Assembly (NCBI GenBank): GCA_024645005.1
Contig: JAHEGS010000004.1
Location: 1 to 44,319, forward strand
Direction of reading: 5' to 3'
DNA length: 44,319 nt
From: Bacteroidota bacterium
GTDB taxonomy: Bacteria > Bacteroidota > Bacteroidia > NS11-12g > UBA9320
Shown: piece after piece, positions 21,651 through 30,886 of the stretch
How positions within the stretch are numbered: the stretch's first letter is position 1
Layout: every line of letters begins with the position of its first letter
Notes under the pieces: generated by a model
What the model saw: only the letters and a program-made list of their open reading frames with translations
What the model was told of the DNA's origin: nothing
Database searches by the model: none
Position numbers and translations under genes: made by a program

Positions 21651-22405
21651 TGGACTTTTTCAAAAATTTTAAATATGCGAATTATGTTTTTGGTGCAGAA
21701 GAAGGCACAAAAGTCTCTGGAGATTTAATCACATCACTTTTTACTAATGTAGCACAATATGTTGATGTTATTGATAGTGTTAAGGTAAATAATGCTTATC
21801 ACACAAAATATTATATTCAAGAAGGTGAAAGACCAGATCAAGTATCTATGAAAATTTACGGTGTACCATTTTACCACTGGACATTTTTTATGATGAATGA
21901 TAATCTAAGAGAACAAGGATGGCCTCTTACTTATAGACAACTTGATGAAGTAGTAAAGAGAGATTTTCCTCATACAGTATGTACTACAACAGATGATTTA
22001 ACTGGCCACTTTTTGCCAGGAGAAAGAGTTATTGGTTCTACATCTGGCGCTCGTGGTAATATTTTAAGAAGAAAATTGGATTTAGGTCAACTTATAGTTG
22101 AGCAAATTGGTTCTACTTCATTTTCACCTCGCGAGGTAATAACTTCAAGTAACGTAAGTGCCACTAGGACACAATCTGTATTGGTTGATACAGTAATAGA
22201 ATATAATGCACTACACCATTATGAAAATGCTGCAGGTGATTATGTTGATGTTGACCCTAGGGTTGCTAATCCAGGAATATATACTGCTGTTACTAATTAT
22301 GATCGGTATATAAAACAAAACGATGCACAAAAATTGATTAATGTTATAAAACCAGATAACGTAATCGAAATTGTGAATTTATATAAACAGGCTTTGAATA
22401 GTTAA
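21650..22405 (+). CDS. 53: gp53 baseplate wedge protein
   Basis: A 251-residue protein with the gp53 plan: an N-terminal segment, then HTKYYIQEGERPDQVSMKIYG and PFYHWTFFMMNDN (T4 has YYIKGSPRPEELANAIYGN and YWVLLMCNDN), and a C-terminal helix DNVIEIVNLYKQAL. gp53 joins wedges around the hub. T4 gp53 is 196 residues; the extra 55 are an inserted beta-rich piece at about residues 120-190 (GERVIGSTSGARGN). A related GQTSGVQAQ piece occurs in the 1689-residue protein. It overlaps the next gene by one base (TAATG). Confidence 0.88.
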   Translation: MDFFKNFKYANYVFGAEEGTKVSGDLITSLFTNVAQYVDVIDSVKVNNAYHTKYYIQEGERPDQVSMKIYGVPFYHWTFFMMNDNLREQGWPLTYRQLDEVVKRDFPHTVCTTTDDLTGHFLPGERVIGSTSGARGNILRRKLDLGQLIVEQIGSTSFSPREVITSSNVSATRTQSVLVDTVIEYNALHHYENAAGDYVDVDPRVANPGIYTAVTNYDRYIKQNDAQKLINVIKPDNVIEIVNLYKQALNS

Positions 22406-23772
22406 TGAGTACTCCTAAAACAATAATGAATGACGTTAATTCGTCTGATTTTTTAATAGAGACAATATTATTAATTTCAGATAGAGCAATTGAGCCTCTG
22501 GAGTTAAAATTTTCTGTCACTGATATTGCAATATTCGAGCATTTGGATAAACCATATCTAACTGGTTATATCACACTTTTAGACAGTAAAAGATTATTTG
22601 ATAGGTTTGATTTTCAAGGTTATGAGAAAATTGTTATATCAATAAAACGAACTGAAAAATCACCGGAGTATATTAAGACTTTTTTCATCGAGCAAATTGT
22701 AAAAGGTATAAAAGTGAATGATACTTCTGAAGTGTTCACTTTTAGATTAATCGAAGAAACACTTTTCCATTCAAATTTACAAAATGTAAATAGAGCATAT
22801 TCTGGAATTCCCTTTGATATTATTAGCCAAATTAGTAATGATTATTTAGAAAAACCAATTGAAAAAATTGGTGAGGTTGATTATCAAAGGAATATGAAAG
22901 TTATTATCCCTAATATGCATCCCATTCAAAGTATGTATTGGATAAAGGAACGAGCTACAACAGTAGATGGTTACCCACAATTTTTATTTTCAACTTGGGC
23001 AAAGACTAACTTATTATATGCAGATTTGGGAACTCTTTTAGAACAAAAACCTATAAATGAAAATACGCCATTCATGTATGCTATGAATGCCGGACAAGCA
23101 CCAAATGCAAATAAATTTTTTGGTATACAATCTTATAATTATAATAAAAATGAAAATTTATTTAAAATGATTGATCAAGGTGTTGTTGGTGCAAAACATG
23201 AATTTTTTGATACTACAAATAATGAAATGTATTCAGTAGATTTTGATATTAATAAAGAATTATCAGATATGGTAACTGAGAAAAATGCTAGACAACCAAG
23301 TTTGAATTTATCTAATGAGTTTAAATTTAATGAAAAATCTTTGGGTCAATTAAATAGTAAAGTTATAACAAATATTTCTAGTACCGGTGCATATAGAATC
23401 CCAGATGGCTATTATAATACATATGGCGAAGAAAATGATGTTGGAGGTCATAAAAAGAAAGTAATAGCACAAGCACTGAAAGCAATGATGAATAAAACAC
23501 CAATTGAGATTTCAGTGAGAGGTAGAGAGTTTCTTTCTGCACAAGAATCAGGGCCGAATCATAAAACAATTGGTAATATAGTTAAGATCATTTTCCTTGC
23601 GAACTCGCCAGGGGCTCTTAAAAATAAACCAAAAATAGACCCTTATAAATCTGGTGACTATCTAATTTTCAGTGTAAAGCACTTAATGCAATCACAAAGA
23701 TTTGATTCTGTTTTAACTTGTGTTAAAATTGCAAATTATACTTCAGATGAATTTCCTATTGGGGCAATGTAA
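22405..23772 (+). CDS. baseplate hub protein (gp27-like position)
   Basis: A 455-residue protein placed directly before the gp5-type spike gene, as expected for the hub (T4 gp27, 391 residues). It has EPLELKFSVTDIAIFEHLDKP with YLTGYITLLD (beta strands of a tube-like domain), FRLIEETLFHSN, MHPIQSMYWIKERATTVDGYP, QFLFSTW, and a late SGDYLIFSVKHLMQSQRF followed by LTCVKIANY. The P-x-x-A-x-x-W-I-x-x-R-A pattern is common to hub proteins of contractile tails. Similarity to gp27 itself is at fold and position level only. Confidence 0.65.
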   Translation: MSTPKTIMNDVNSSDFLIETILLISDRAIEPLELKFSVTDIAIFEHLDKPYLTGYITLLDSKRLFDRFDFQGYEKIVISIKRTEKSPEYIKTFFIEQIVKGIKVNDTSEVFTFRLIEETLFHSNLQNVNRAYSGIPFDIISQISNDYLEKPIEKIGEVDYQRNMKVIIPNMHPIQSMYWIKERATTVDGYPQFLFSTWAKTNLLYADLGTLLEQKPINENTPFMYAMNAGQAPNANKFFGIQSYNYNKNENLFKMIDQGVVGAKHEFFDTTNNEMYSVDFDINKELSDMVTEKNARQPSLNLSNEFKFNEKSLGQLNSKVITNISSTGAYRIPDGYYNTYGEENDVGGHKKKVIAQALKAMMNKTPIEISVRGREFLSAQESGPNHKTIGNIVKIIFLANSPGALKNKPKIDPYKSGDYLIFSVKHLMQSQRFDSVLTCVKIANYTSDEFPIGAM

Positions 23773-24671
23773 TGAGACAAGTACCTAAACTAAATTTAGA
23801 ATATTATGGAGATGAAACTCGTTGGTTTGTCGGAGTGGCAGTTGATATTAATGATCCACTACAACTCGGCCGGGTGAAAGTAAGAATATATGGTATTCAC
23901 ACAGGTAATCAGTCTGATATATCACATTTTGATTTGCCATGGGCACAGGTAGTAACTCCTATTACAGAGGGTGGTAGTAGTGGTATCGGCGCAAATACTG
24001 GCATTAAACCCATGGCATTGGTGTTTGGTTTATTCATGGATGGTAAAAATTCACAAATGCCAATCATTATAGGTTCATTACCAAAATTTGAAACATCATC
24101 ATCTCAAAGCCCACCAGTAGCACCAGTTGATGATCCCATAAGACCATCCAATAATTCATTAGTTGCGACCACAACATTACCAGCTAAAGAAATTGATGAT
24201 AAGTATTTAGCTAAATATGGTACAGAAAATAAAGAAAGAGCCTATAAATTCTTTTTATCCAATGAGGGTGGTTCATTACAAACACACCAATCTGCTGGAA
24301 TTGTAGGTAATCTAATTGTGGAATCAAATGTTGATCCTAATGCATTAAATGAACCAGAAGGATCATATGGTATTGCTCAATGGAATCCATCTGCAAATGC
24401 TGGAAATAGAAAAGGAAAATTGGAAACCTTTTGTGCAGATCCGTCACGCAATTTACCAGTAAATAGCCTATATGCACAATTACTTTTTATTAATTATGAG
24501 TTATTCGTAGTTCCAGAAAATTTTGGCTTAAAACCGCTGCAGTCTTCCAAATCTGCAGAAGAAGCTGCAGAAGTATTTGCTAAATCTTATGAAAAGCCTA
24601 AAACTGGTACCGGCACAATTAAGAAAAGAAAAGAAACGGCCAAAGGTTTATTAGAAGGATTTGAAACATGA
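23772..24671 (+). CDS. 5: gp5-type spike protein: OB fold plus tail lysozyme
   Basis: A 299-residue protein. Residues about 17-103 form a gp5/VgrG OB-type domain (WFVGVAVDINDPLQLGRVKVRIYG ... MALVFGLFMDG, PIIIGSLPK). After a Ser/Pro linker, residues about 145-298 look like a tail lysozyme: AGIVGNLIVESNVDPNA with Glu184 as probable catalytic acid, SYGIAQW, LETFCADP and QLLFINYEL. It would cut peptidoglycan during infection. T4 gp5 also carries a C-terminal beta-helix; here that part is missing and a beta-helix occurs two genes downstream, so the spike is split. It overlaps the next gene as ATGA. Confidence 0.82.
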   Translation: MRQVPKLNLEYYGDETRWFVGVAVDINDPLQLGRVKVRIYGIHTGNQSDISHFDLPWAQVVTPITEGGSSGIGANTGIKPMALVFGLFMDGKNSQMPIIIGSLPKFETSSSQSPPVAPVDDPIRPSNNSLVATTTLPAKEIDDKYLAKYGTENKERAYKFFLSNEGGSLQTHQSAGIVGNLIVESNVDPNALNEPEGSYGIAQWNPSANAGNRKGKLETFCADPSRNLPVNSLYAQLLFINYELFVVPENFGLKPLQSSKSAEEAAEVFAKSYEKPKTGTGTIKKRKETAKGLLEGFET

Positions 24672-26533
24672 TTGATAAAAATGAAATGTTAGCCTTTTCA
24701 ACGTCAGTAACTAACAGCTTATACCAATCTGGATATATGTCTGCTGGAGAAAAATTACAAGCCGATGCAGCTGCAGTTCAAGCCGTAACAATTTTGGAAG
24801 AAGGTGTTGAGAAAGGTGGTTTTAAATCTCTTAATTCAAATGTTATTGAAGGACAGACAGTAACCGATGGTCCAATCATGGCATTATTAACCAATAACGG
24901 TACTGTTAAAATTGAAGAAACAAACACTGAGGCGACTGCTATCGGCGATCTAACTGGTAAGCCATCTGGTAATGGAACACTTAAAAAGGTTTTTGTTCAA
25001 GGAAGCCCAACAGCAATGAAGTCGGCATTAAAAGGAGTTGTAAAAGCAAGTGATGCCGATATCAAGGCAGTTGTGTCTGAAACATCTTCACAACCTACTC
25101 TTGTTTCTAGCGCCATTGATAAGGATCAAAAATCCGAGTTGGCCAAAGAAGTAAAAAAGGCAGTCGCAGAAAATAATAGAAAACTAGATAATCCAATTGC
25201 TTCTACTGAAGATCCATTTGGCTCACTTGGTGGTAAATTCGGTAATATTTTTGCCAGTATAGCTTCTGTTGTATCTGGTGGAAAATCATTTAAGTCTGTA
25301 GGTGCTGAGTTAAAAGATGTAACCACAGAAGTTATTGATCCAGTAAGTGGAGAAAAAACCAATCCAAATATTGTTAATGTAGACGGAACAACTAATATTA
25401 AAAATACGGTCACAAAAAGTGCTACAGGGGAATCAGTAAGTAATTCTGACACACCATTTGATGCCATTGAAAATGGTAAAAAATTTGGTACAGCAAGTTA
25501 TAAGTATGAGCCAGTAGATACTGCAGAAGAACTTGAATTAGAATTAAAAAAATGTAAAAGAGAATTAACTACCATTATGACATCTTGGTTAGAATTCCCT
25601 ATAAACTTTAATGGCACTTTAGAAAATTATAGCGACCTTATAAAGAAAAGGGATAAACAAGCACTTGATCAGTTTAGTGGAGCATTTGGTACTGGTGCTA
25701 GTGGATTCTTTAACCAATTTTCAGGCATTATAGATTCTATTGATTTGGGTGTACAAGAACATTATGTTATTTTAAGAAATGGTAAAGTGTTTAGAGGAAG
25801 ACCTTTAGCAAAAGCTCAAGCTAAAAAAGAAGATAAAATATGGTCAAAAGGTGTTATCAGTGTAGCATTTTGGGCTGGTTCAACAGAACCATATGAAAAT
25901 CCAAAATGGCGATCTTATATGAGTGTTAAATCAATATCAGCAGATCAATGGAAAGCATATGATTTAATTACCGATACCTTTTTAAAGGTATTTCCTGGAG
26001 GTGCTGTTATCTCTCTTGATAAAGTAAATAAAGATAAATCCCCAAACCCTGGATTTGATGCTGCAGAATATGTAAAGAGTAAATTTGGAAAAGAAAGTGT
26101 TTATGATGATGAGGATTATGAATTATCTGAACCATATACTGCTGAAGAAAAAGTAGAGAAAAAATCAAAAACGGCTGTAGCTCCGCCAACAGATCCTACC
26201 GAAGTTCCTTCTATTCAGGATATCAATAAAAAGGCCGCTGCTATTGCCGATATAGATAATTTAACAGGTGTAAAAAAAGATATAGATGCTGCACAAATAT
26301 CTACTGATTATAACAAGGCATTACAAGATGCGCAAAATGCATTAAGACAAAAGGATGGTATTTTAGGAGAAGCAATGAAAGCAGGAACCGGTTTATTAGG
26401 TTCATTCACAAATGCTGCTAATTCTAATGAATTATCACTAACCAGTGCTTTAAATTCTGCTCAAGGGTTTAGACAAAAAGCAATAGATGCTGGATACACA
26501 TATGACCCAGTAACAAAATCTTGGAATAAGTAA
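24668..26533 (+). CDS. spike-region protein with degenerate amidase/PGRP-like domain
   Basis: A 621-residue protein between the lysozyme and the beta-helix. Residues about 300-470 follow the order of an N-acetylmuramoyl-alanine amidase/PGRP fold: LTTIMTSWLEF, EHYVILRNGKVFRGRP, GVISVAFWAG, ISADQWKAYDLI, FPGGAVISLDK, NPGFD. The three zinc ligands expected in that fold (His after the first strand, His in a G-H motif, Cys or Asp before PGFD) read Thr305/Ser306, Ser449 and Asn460, so hydrolysis is unlikely and wall binding is more plausible. The N-terminal 280 residues are low-complexity and repetitive, as is the helical C-terminus. Confidence 0.6.
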   Translation: MIDKNEMLAFSTSVTNSLYQSGYMSAGEKLQADAAAVQAVTILEEGVEKGGFKSLNSNVIEGQTVTDGPIMALLTNNGTVKIEETNTEATAIGDLTGKPSGNGTLKKVFVQGSPTAMKSALKGVVKASDADIKAVVSETSSQPTLVSSAIDKDQKSELAKEVKKAVAENNRKLDNPIASTEDPFGSLGGKFGNIFASIASVVSGGKSFKSVGAELKDVTTEVIDPVSGEKTNPNIVNVDGTTNIKNTVTKSATGESVSNSDTPFDAIENGKKFGTASYKYEPVDTAEELELELKKCKRELTTIMTSWLEFPINFNGTLENYSDLIKKRDKQALDQFSGAFGTGASGFFNQFSGIIDSIDLGVQEHYVILRNGKVFRGRPLAKAQAKKEDKIWSKGVISVAFWAGSTEPYENPKWRSYMSVKSISADQWKAYDLITDTFLKVFPGGAVISLDKVNKDKSPNPGFDAAEYVKSKFGKESVYDDEDYELSEPYTAEEKVEKKSKTAVAPPTDPTEVPSIQDINKKAAAIADIDNLTGVKKDIDAAQISTDYNKALQDAQNALRQKDGILGEAMKAGTGLLGSFTNAANSNELSLTSALNSAQGFRQKAIDAGYTYDPVTKSWNK

Positions 26534-26535
26534 TC

Positions 26536-27990
26536 ATGGCTGAAAACGAAGATGATTTAGGACAAACACTTGAAGATGGATTTAAAGATCCACAAAATGT
26601 TTTTCCTAGAGTAAAGTATTATAACAAGCAATCTACCAACTTTGCTGCTAGAAATATCCAAAACAATGATTTATATATTGGTGGTGGTGACGTTGCTCTT
26701 AGTTTAGGGTTACAACCCCATACAGATACACAGTATCCTATGAATCAGGTTAGAGAAACAGTTTCTGGTCATGTAACAGAAATTGATGATACTCCTGGTG
26801 CTGAGAGAATTTTATTTAAACATAAAACTGGTGCTGGTGTTGAGATGAGAGCTGATGGTACCGTTATCATCAGTTCAACAAATAATACTGTTCAGATTAC
26901 CGGTGGAGATCAAAAGGTCATTGTTGAAGGTGACGGTGAAATAGTATATCATGGTAACCTTAAATTAACAGTAAACGGTAATTTTGATTTAAATGTAGGT
27001 GGTGATTTTAATGTTACAACCGGTGGTGATAATGTTGAAACTGTAAAAGGCAGTTATAAACAAACTGTATCAAATTTCCATGAAACAACAGTGACAAAAA
27101 GTAAATCACAATTTGTTGGTAAAAATACATCAAGTACTGTTTTGGGTGATAATAATACAACAGTAAAAGGTGAAAACAATAATTATAATCAAGGGGATTA
27201 TAATCTTCACGTTGGGTATTTTGATCCGGAAACTGGTGAGGATATTGGAACACTTCGAATATCAGCTACTGATGAAATCATGATGTCTGCAGCAAATATG
27301 AACGGAATGGCTACCGATATGACGTGGGTGGGAGATCATGGTGATATTGGTGGTGATAATATAGTTATGCACAATTATAATATGTACACCGGCCATTCTA
27401 TAGATGTTGGTGATACACTTACAGTTCCAACCATTTATAATGATACTCAAGTTACCAGTGGTCATATGAATATTCCTGTTGTATATGGTGATTTGCAAGG
27501 TACTGCAACTCAGGCGATGGTATCCAATCAAGCAGGACTTCATCCATCTAGTGGTGCTCATGCCGGCGCGGGATATGGTTACACAGCTGCAACTGACACT
27601 ACAGCAGATATACCAGTTGATCCATTTTTAAGAACAAGAGTAAATACCGCAATTGCGGATGAATACCTATATAGAAGTGATAGAGGTATTTCAGATGTGA
27701 ATATTGATTTTGGTGGAGAAATGCTTGATACTGTAGATAAATCTAGACCTTATGATAATATTAGCCAACGTAAATTAACCACACCTGAAATCAGATCAAA
27801 ATTAAGAGATCCAAATACACTTCGAAATGAAACATTTATTAATGCTCAAATTTTGGAAGGTAAATTATCAGCTGATTATATTAATCCTGTACCACCATTT
27901 GGATACGGACGTGTTGTAAATAAAGGAACAACTCCAATACGTGGTTCTGCCACATTACCTAATAGTGATATCACAAAGCGAGTTATATAA
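26536..27990 (+). CDS. beta-helix spike protein (gp5 C-terminal-like)
   Basis: A 484-residue protein. Residues about 75-215 carry a run of short repeats of the gp5/VgrG spike type (GAGVEMRADGTVIISS, TVQITGGDQKVIVEGDGEI, LTVNGNFDLNVGGDFNVTTG, TVKGSYKQTV) that would form a trimeric beta-prism. A globular part with His/Met-rich sequence follows (residues about 255-345), then a C-terminal part ending NPVPPFGYGRVVNKG. It supplies the needle missing from the 23772 gene. No ribosome site is visible at ATG 26536, two bases after the upstream stop, so it is probably coupled. Confidence 0.75.
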   Translation: MAENEDDLGQTLEDGFKDPQNVFPRVKYYNKQSTNFAARNIQNNDLYIGGGDVALSLGLQPHTDTQYPMNQVRETVSGHVTEIDDTPGAERILFKHKTGAGVEMRADGTVIISSTNNTVQITGGDQKVIVEGDGEIVYHGNLKLTVNGNFDLNVGGDFNVTTGGDNVETVKGSYKQTVSNFHETTVTKSKSQFVGKNTSSTVLGDNNTTVKGENNNYNQGDYNLHVGYFDPETGEDIGTLRISATDEIMMSAANMNGMATDMTWVGDHGDIGGDNIVMHNYNMYTGHSIDVGDTLTVPTIYNDTQVTSGHMNIPVVYGDLQGTATQAMVSNQAGLHPSSGAHAGAGYGYTAATDTTADIPVDPFLRTRVNTAIADEYLYRSDRGISDVNIDFGGEMLDTVDKSRPYDNISQRKLTTPEIRSKLRDPNTLRNETFINAQILEGKLSADYINPVPPFGYGRVVNKGTTPIRGSATLPNSDITKRVI

Positions 27991-28590
27991 ATGGCCATAT
28001 TTCAAGTTGCAAATGAATACAATCCTGAATTTCAATCTAAAATAACTAATAAAACTAAGTTAGCTATTGGTATTACTATGGCTAAATTTTTAGGTGGTTA
28101 TGGTTCTGCAAGTAATATGAATCACGTTTCTGATGATAATGAACGAATAAAAATTGCAAAACAGTATACAATGCAAGCGAATGCCATGAGAAAAATAATG
28201 ACTAATCAGGCTAAATTTAATGAATATAGACTGGTTGTTGCTGAAGGCCTTTATAAAAAATCACAAAATGAAACTATTGAACTAGATAGTATTAATGAAT
28301 TAAAAAGTAAAGGTAGGGCAGTTGTTTATGAACTACGGGATTTAAATGGACAGATTGCGCATGAAAAAACATTTGATCTTGCAGTTTATTGGAAAGATAA
28401 TTTAGAATTTGAAAAAATGATTCTTTCATACGATTCATATAATCCAGATCGATCAATCGTGACTCAACTTATTTTGGTTATGCCTGAAATCATTCCTGCT
28501 TGGACGGTGTCATACAAAAACGAAATTCAAACAATGTATAATAATAATGTGCAAACCAATGGAGAATTGGTTGAGATTTTGAATAAATAG
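27991..28590 (+). CDS. 199-residue protein between spike and gp25, unknown
   Basis: Starts with ATG 27991 next to the upstream stop. It begins MAIFQVANEYNPEFQSKITNK, has a helical part (KIAKQYTMQANAMRKIMTNQ), then beta strands (RAVVYELRDLNGQIAHEKTFDLAVYWKDN) and an amphipathic C-terminus. It contains no Cys. Being between gp5-type genes and gp25 it is probably a baseplate or assembly protein, but I recognise no family. Confidence 0.62.
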   Translation: MAIFQVANEYNPEFQSKITNKTKLAIGITMAKFLGGYGSASNMNHVSDDNERIKIAKQYTMQANAMRKIMTNQAKFNEYRLVVAEGLYKKSQNETIELDSINELKSKGRAVVYELRDLNGQIAHEKTFDLAVYWKDNLEFEKMILSYDSYNPDRSIVTQLILVMPEIIPAWTVSYKNEIQTMYNNNVQTNGELVEILNK

Positions 28591-28605
28591 TAACAGGGAT
28601 AAAAA

Positions 28606-29046
28606 ATGGCCAAAGCTTTTTCAATTGAGGACGGAAATCAGAGTACTGCTACTCTAGTAGGGGCTAGAGCAAGATCGTACACTGATATAGATCTAGCTTT
28701 TATTAATAAAACTTCTGGTGATTTATATAAGAAAACAGAAGCAGCTGCTGTTAAACAGGCTGTAAAGAATCTTTTAATGACTGGCGAATCTGAAAAACCT
28801 TTCAATCCGTCATTCGGTGGTAATTTAGGAACTGCTCTTTTTGAATTAGATACAGAATATGATGCTAGAGATTTATCAGATAGAATTTTTAACACTATTG
28901 AATTGCATGAACCAAGAGCTAGAGTGTTAAATATAGATATTAAAACTATATCTGATAGAAACCAGTTGAGTGCTACAATTCAATTTGAAGTAGTAAATGT
29001 TGGGGAAACAGTTACTATAGATATAAACCTAACGAGGCTTAGATAA
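28606..29046 (+). CDS. 25: gp25 baseplate wedge protein
   Basis: A 146-residue protein of the gp25-like/lysozyme-like baseplate family (T4 gp25 132 residues): YTDIDLAFINKTSGDLYKKT, EAAAVKQAVKNLLMT, GESEKPFNPSFGGNLGTALFEL, then LHEPRARVLNIDIKT. The KPFNPSFG and EPR signatures are the family's most conserved. It binds the gp6 ring at the inner baseplate. Ribosome site AGGGA six bases upstream of ATG 28606. It is followed after one base by gp6. Confidence 0.92.
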   Translation: MAKAFSIEDGNQSTATLVGARARSYTDIDLAFINKTSGDLYKKTEAAAVKQAVKNLLMTGESEKPFNPSFGGNLGTALFELDTEYDARDLSDRIFNTIELHEPRARVLNIDIKTISDRNQLSATIQFEVVNVGETVTIDINLTRLR

Positions 29047-29047
29047 A

Positions 29048-30886
29048 ATGGTACATGTTAATGCATCTGATCTAGATTTTGAACAGATTAAAACTAGATT
29101 AAAAACATATCTTAAACAAAAACCAGAATGGACAGATTACGATTTTGAAGCTTCTGGTTTATCAAATATTTTAGATGTTTTATCATATAACACACATTTA
29201 AATGCATTAACAGCTAATTTTGCAATTAATGAATCATTTTTAAATACTGCACAATTAAGAAGTTCAGTTGTTTCCCATGCTGAAAATTTAGGTTATGATA
29301 TTAGATCAAAAACTGCTGCAAAAGGACTTGTAAATCTTTCTGTTAATTTAAGCGGAGTTATTAACAGACCGGCAGCAATATCTTTACCAGAAGGTGCATC
29401 ATTTACAGCACAAGTTGATGGTACATCATATACGTTCAGAACGATTACTACTTATATCGCCAAGGATGTTGGTGGAGGAATTTATAAATTTACAACAAAT
29501 GCAGGTTCATTTGATATTCCAATATACGAAGGGACCTCAAAAACCAAAACATTTTTTGCGCCAGATAAATCTGAAAGACAAATTTATGTCATACCAGATG
29601 AAAATTTAGATAAAAGTACAGCCGTTGTAAGAGTATATGATAATGCAACATCTTCCAATTTTACAAATTATTCTCCGATTAAAGATGCTGTACAGGTAGA
29701 TGCAAATTCAGCATTATATACAATTAGGGAAACACCAAATGGATATTATGAGTTAAATTTTGGAGATGGTATTTCGTTTGGAAAATCCCCAGATGCTGGA
29801 CAAAAAATAGTTGTATCATACCTTTCAACTAAAGGCCCGCTTGCAAATACTGCTAGTGGATTTATACCATCAACCCAATTAATTGTAAACGGTATTAGTT
29901 ATAATATAGCTACTACGACTGTGGCAGTTGCTACAAGTGGTTCTGCTAAACAATCTATAGAATCCATTAAACAACTAGCTCCTTATGCCTATGCATCACA
30001 ACAAAGATTAGTTACTTCACTAGATTATAAAGCAATTATTCAAAGTAACTTTACTGATGTTCAAGATGTGGCAGTTTGGAGTGGTGATCAAAATGTTCCT
30101 GTAGATTACGGTAAGGTTTTTGTTTCACTTAAATTTGCAAACGGTACTCCAGCATCTACACAAGAGGCAATTAAAGGTAGTATTATAACCAACTTTACTA
30201 AAAATCTTTCTATTATGTCAATCAAGACACAGTTTGTAGATCCTGTTAACATGTTCCTCGAATTAAACACGGAATTTAATTTTGATCCAGCATTAACAGG
30301 TGATACTGTACAAGCAACAGAAACACAAGTATATAATTTCCAAAATGCTTACCTAAATACAAATTTAAATAAATTTGATTCAGTGTACCGCAGATCAGTT
30401 CTTGCTTCAGAATTGGATTCCTTATCGCCTGCTATATTATCATCTAGAGTTGAAGTAAAAGCCCAATTAAGATTTGTGCCTACATTAAATGTTTCAACAC
30501 AACATGAATTAAAATTTCCAATGCGAATTGCTGTACCAGATGATATTGAAAATACCGTTATATCTACTACGTTTGAATATAGTGGTGTGATTGGTCAATT
30601 AAGAAATAAATTAAGCAGCAGAACATTACAAATATATGATCTGGATGGTAATATCTTAGCAGACAATGTTGGAGAATATAATCCTACAACAGGTATTGTA
30701 AATATCATTGGATTTAATCCTGATAGATTATTATTTGGTGTTAACTATATTAAATTATCTGTGAAACCAGAAAATGAAGCTACAATAAAACCTTTAAGAA
30801 ATTATGTATTTTCAATTGATGCTGCAAAGTCTTCATCTACTGCAATTATTGATCGACAAACAACAACGTTGGAAATAAATGTCTAA
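29048..30886 (+). CDS. 6: gp6 baseplate wedge protein (baseplate J family)
   Basis: A 612-residue protein; T4 gp6 is 660. The start has FEQIKTRLKTYLKQKPEWTDYDFE and NILDVLSYNTHLNALTANFAINESFL, the conserved N-terminal block. YYELNFGDGISFGKSPDAGQKIVVSYLST is the baseplate J core. VTSLDYKAIIQSNFTDVQDVAVWSG and LSPAILSSRVEVKA follow. gp6 dimers form the iris ring of the baseplate. It overlaps the next gene by eight bases. Confidence 0.92.
   Translation: MVHVNASDLDFEQIKTRLKTYLKQKPEWTDYDFEASGLSNILDVLSYNTHLNALTANFAINESFLNTAQLRSSVVSHAENLGYDIRSKTAAKGLVNLSVNLSGVINRPAAISLPEGASFTAQVDGTSYTFRTITTYIAKDVGGGIYKFTTNAGSFDIPIYEGTSKTKTFFAPDKSERQIYVIPDENLDKSTAVVRVYDNATSSNFTNYSPIKDAVQVDANSALYTIRETPNGYYELNFGDGISFGKSPDAGQKIVVSYLSTKGPLANTASGFIPSTQLIVNGISYNIATTTVAVATSGSAKQSIESIKQLAPYAYASQQRLVTSLDYKAIIQSNFTDVQDVAVWSGDQNVPVDYGKVFVSLKFANGTPASTQEAIKGSIITNFTKNLSIMSIKTQFVDPVNMFLELNTEFNFDPALTGDTVQATETQVYNFQNAYLNTNLNKFDSVYRRSVLASELDSLSPAILSSRVEVKAQLRFVPTLNVSTQHELKFPMRIAVPDDIENTVISTTFEYSGVIGQLRNKLSSRTLQIYDLDGNILADNVGEYNPTTGIVNIIGFNPDRLLFGVNYIKLSVKPENEATIKPLRNYVFSIDAAKSSSTAIIDRQTTTLEINV

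Noticed and set aside
27986-27993. TATAAATG resembling a late octamer before the 27991 gene
   Set aside because: The last base differs from the consensus and the element runs into the start codon; likely chance from the upstream gene's last codons.
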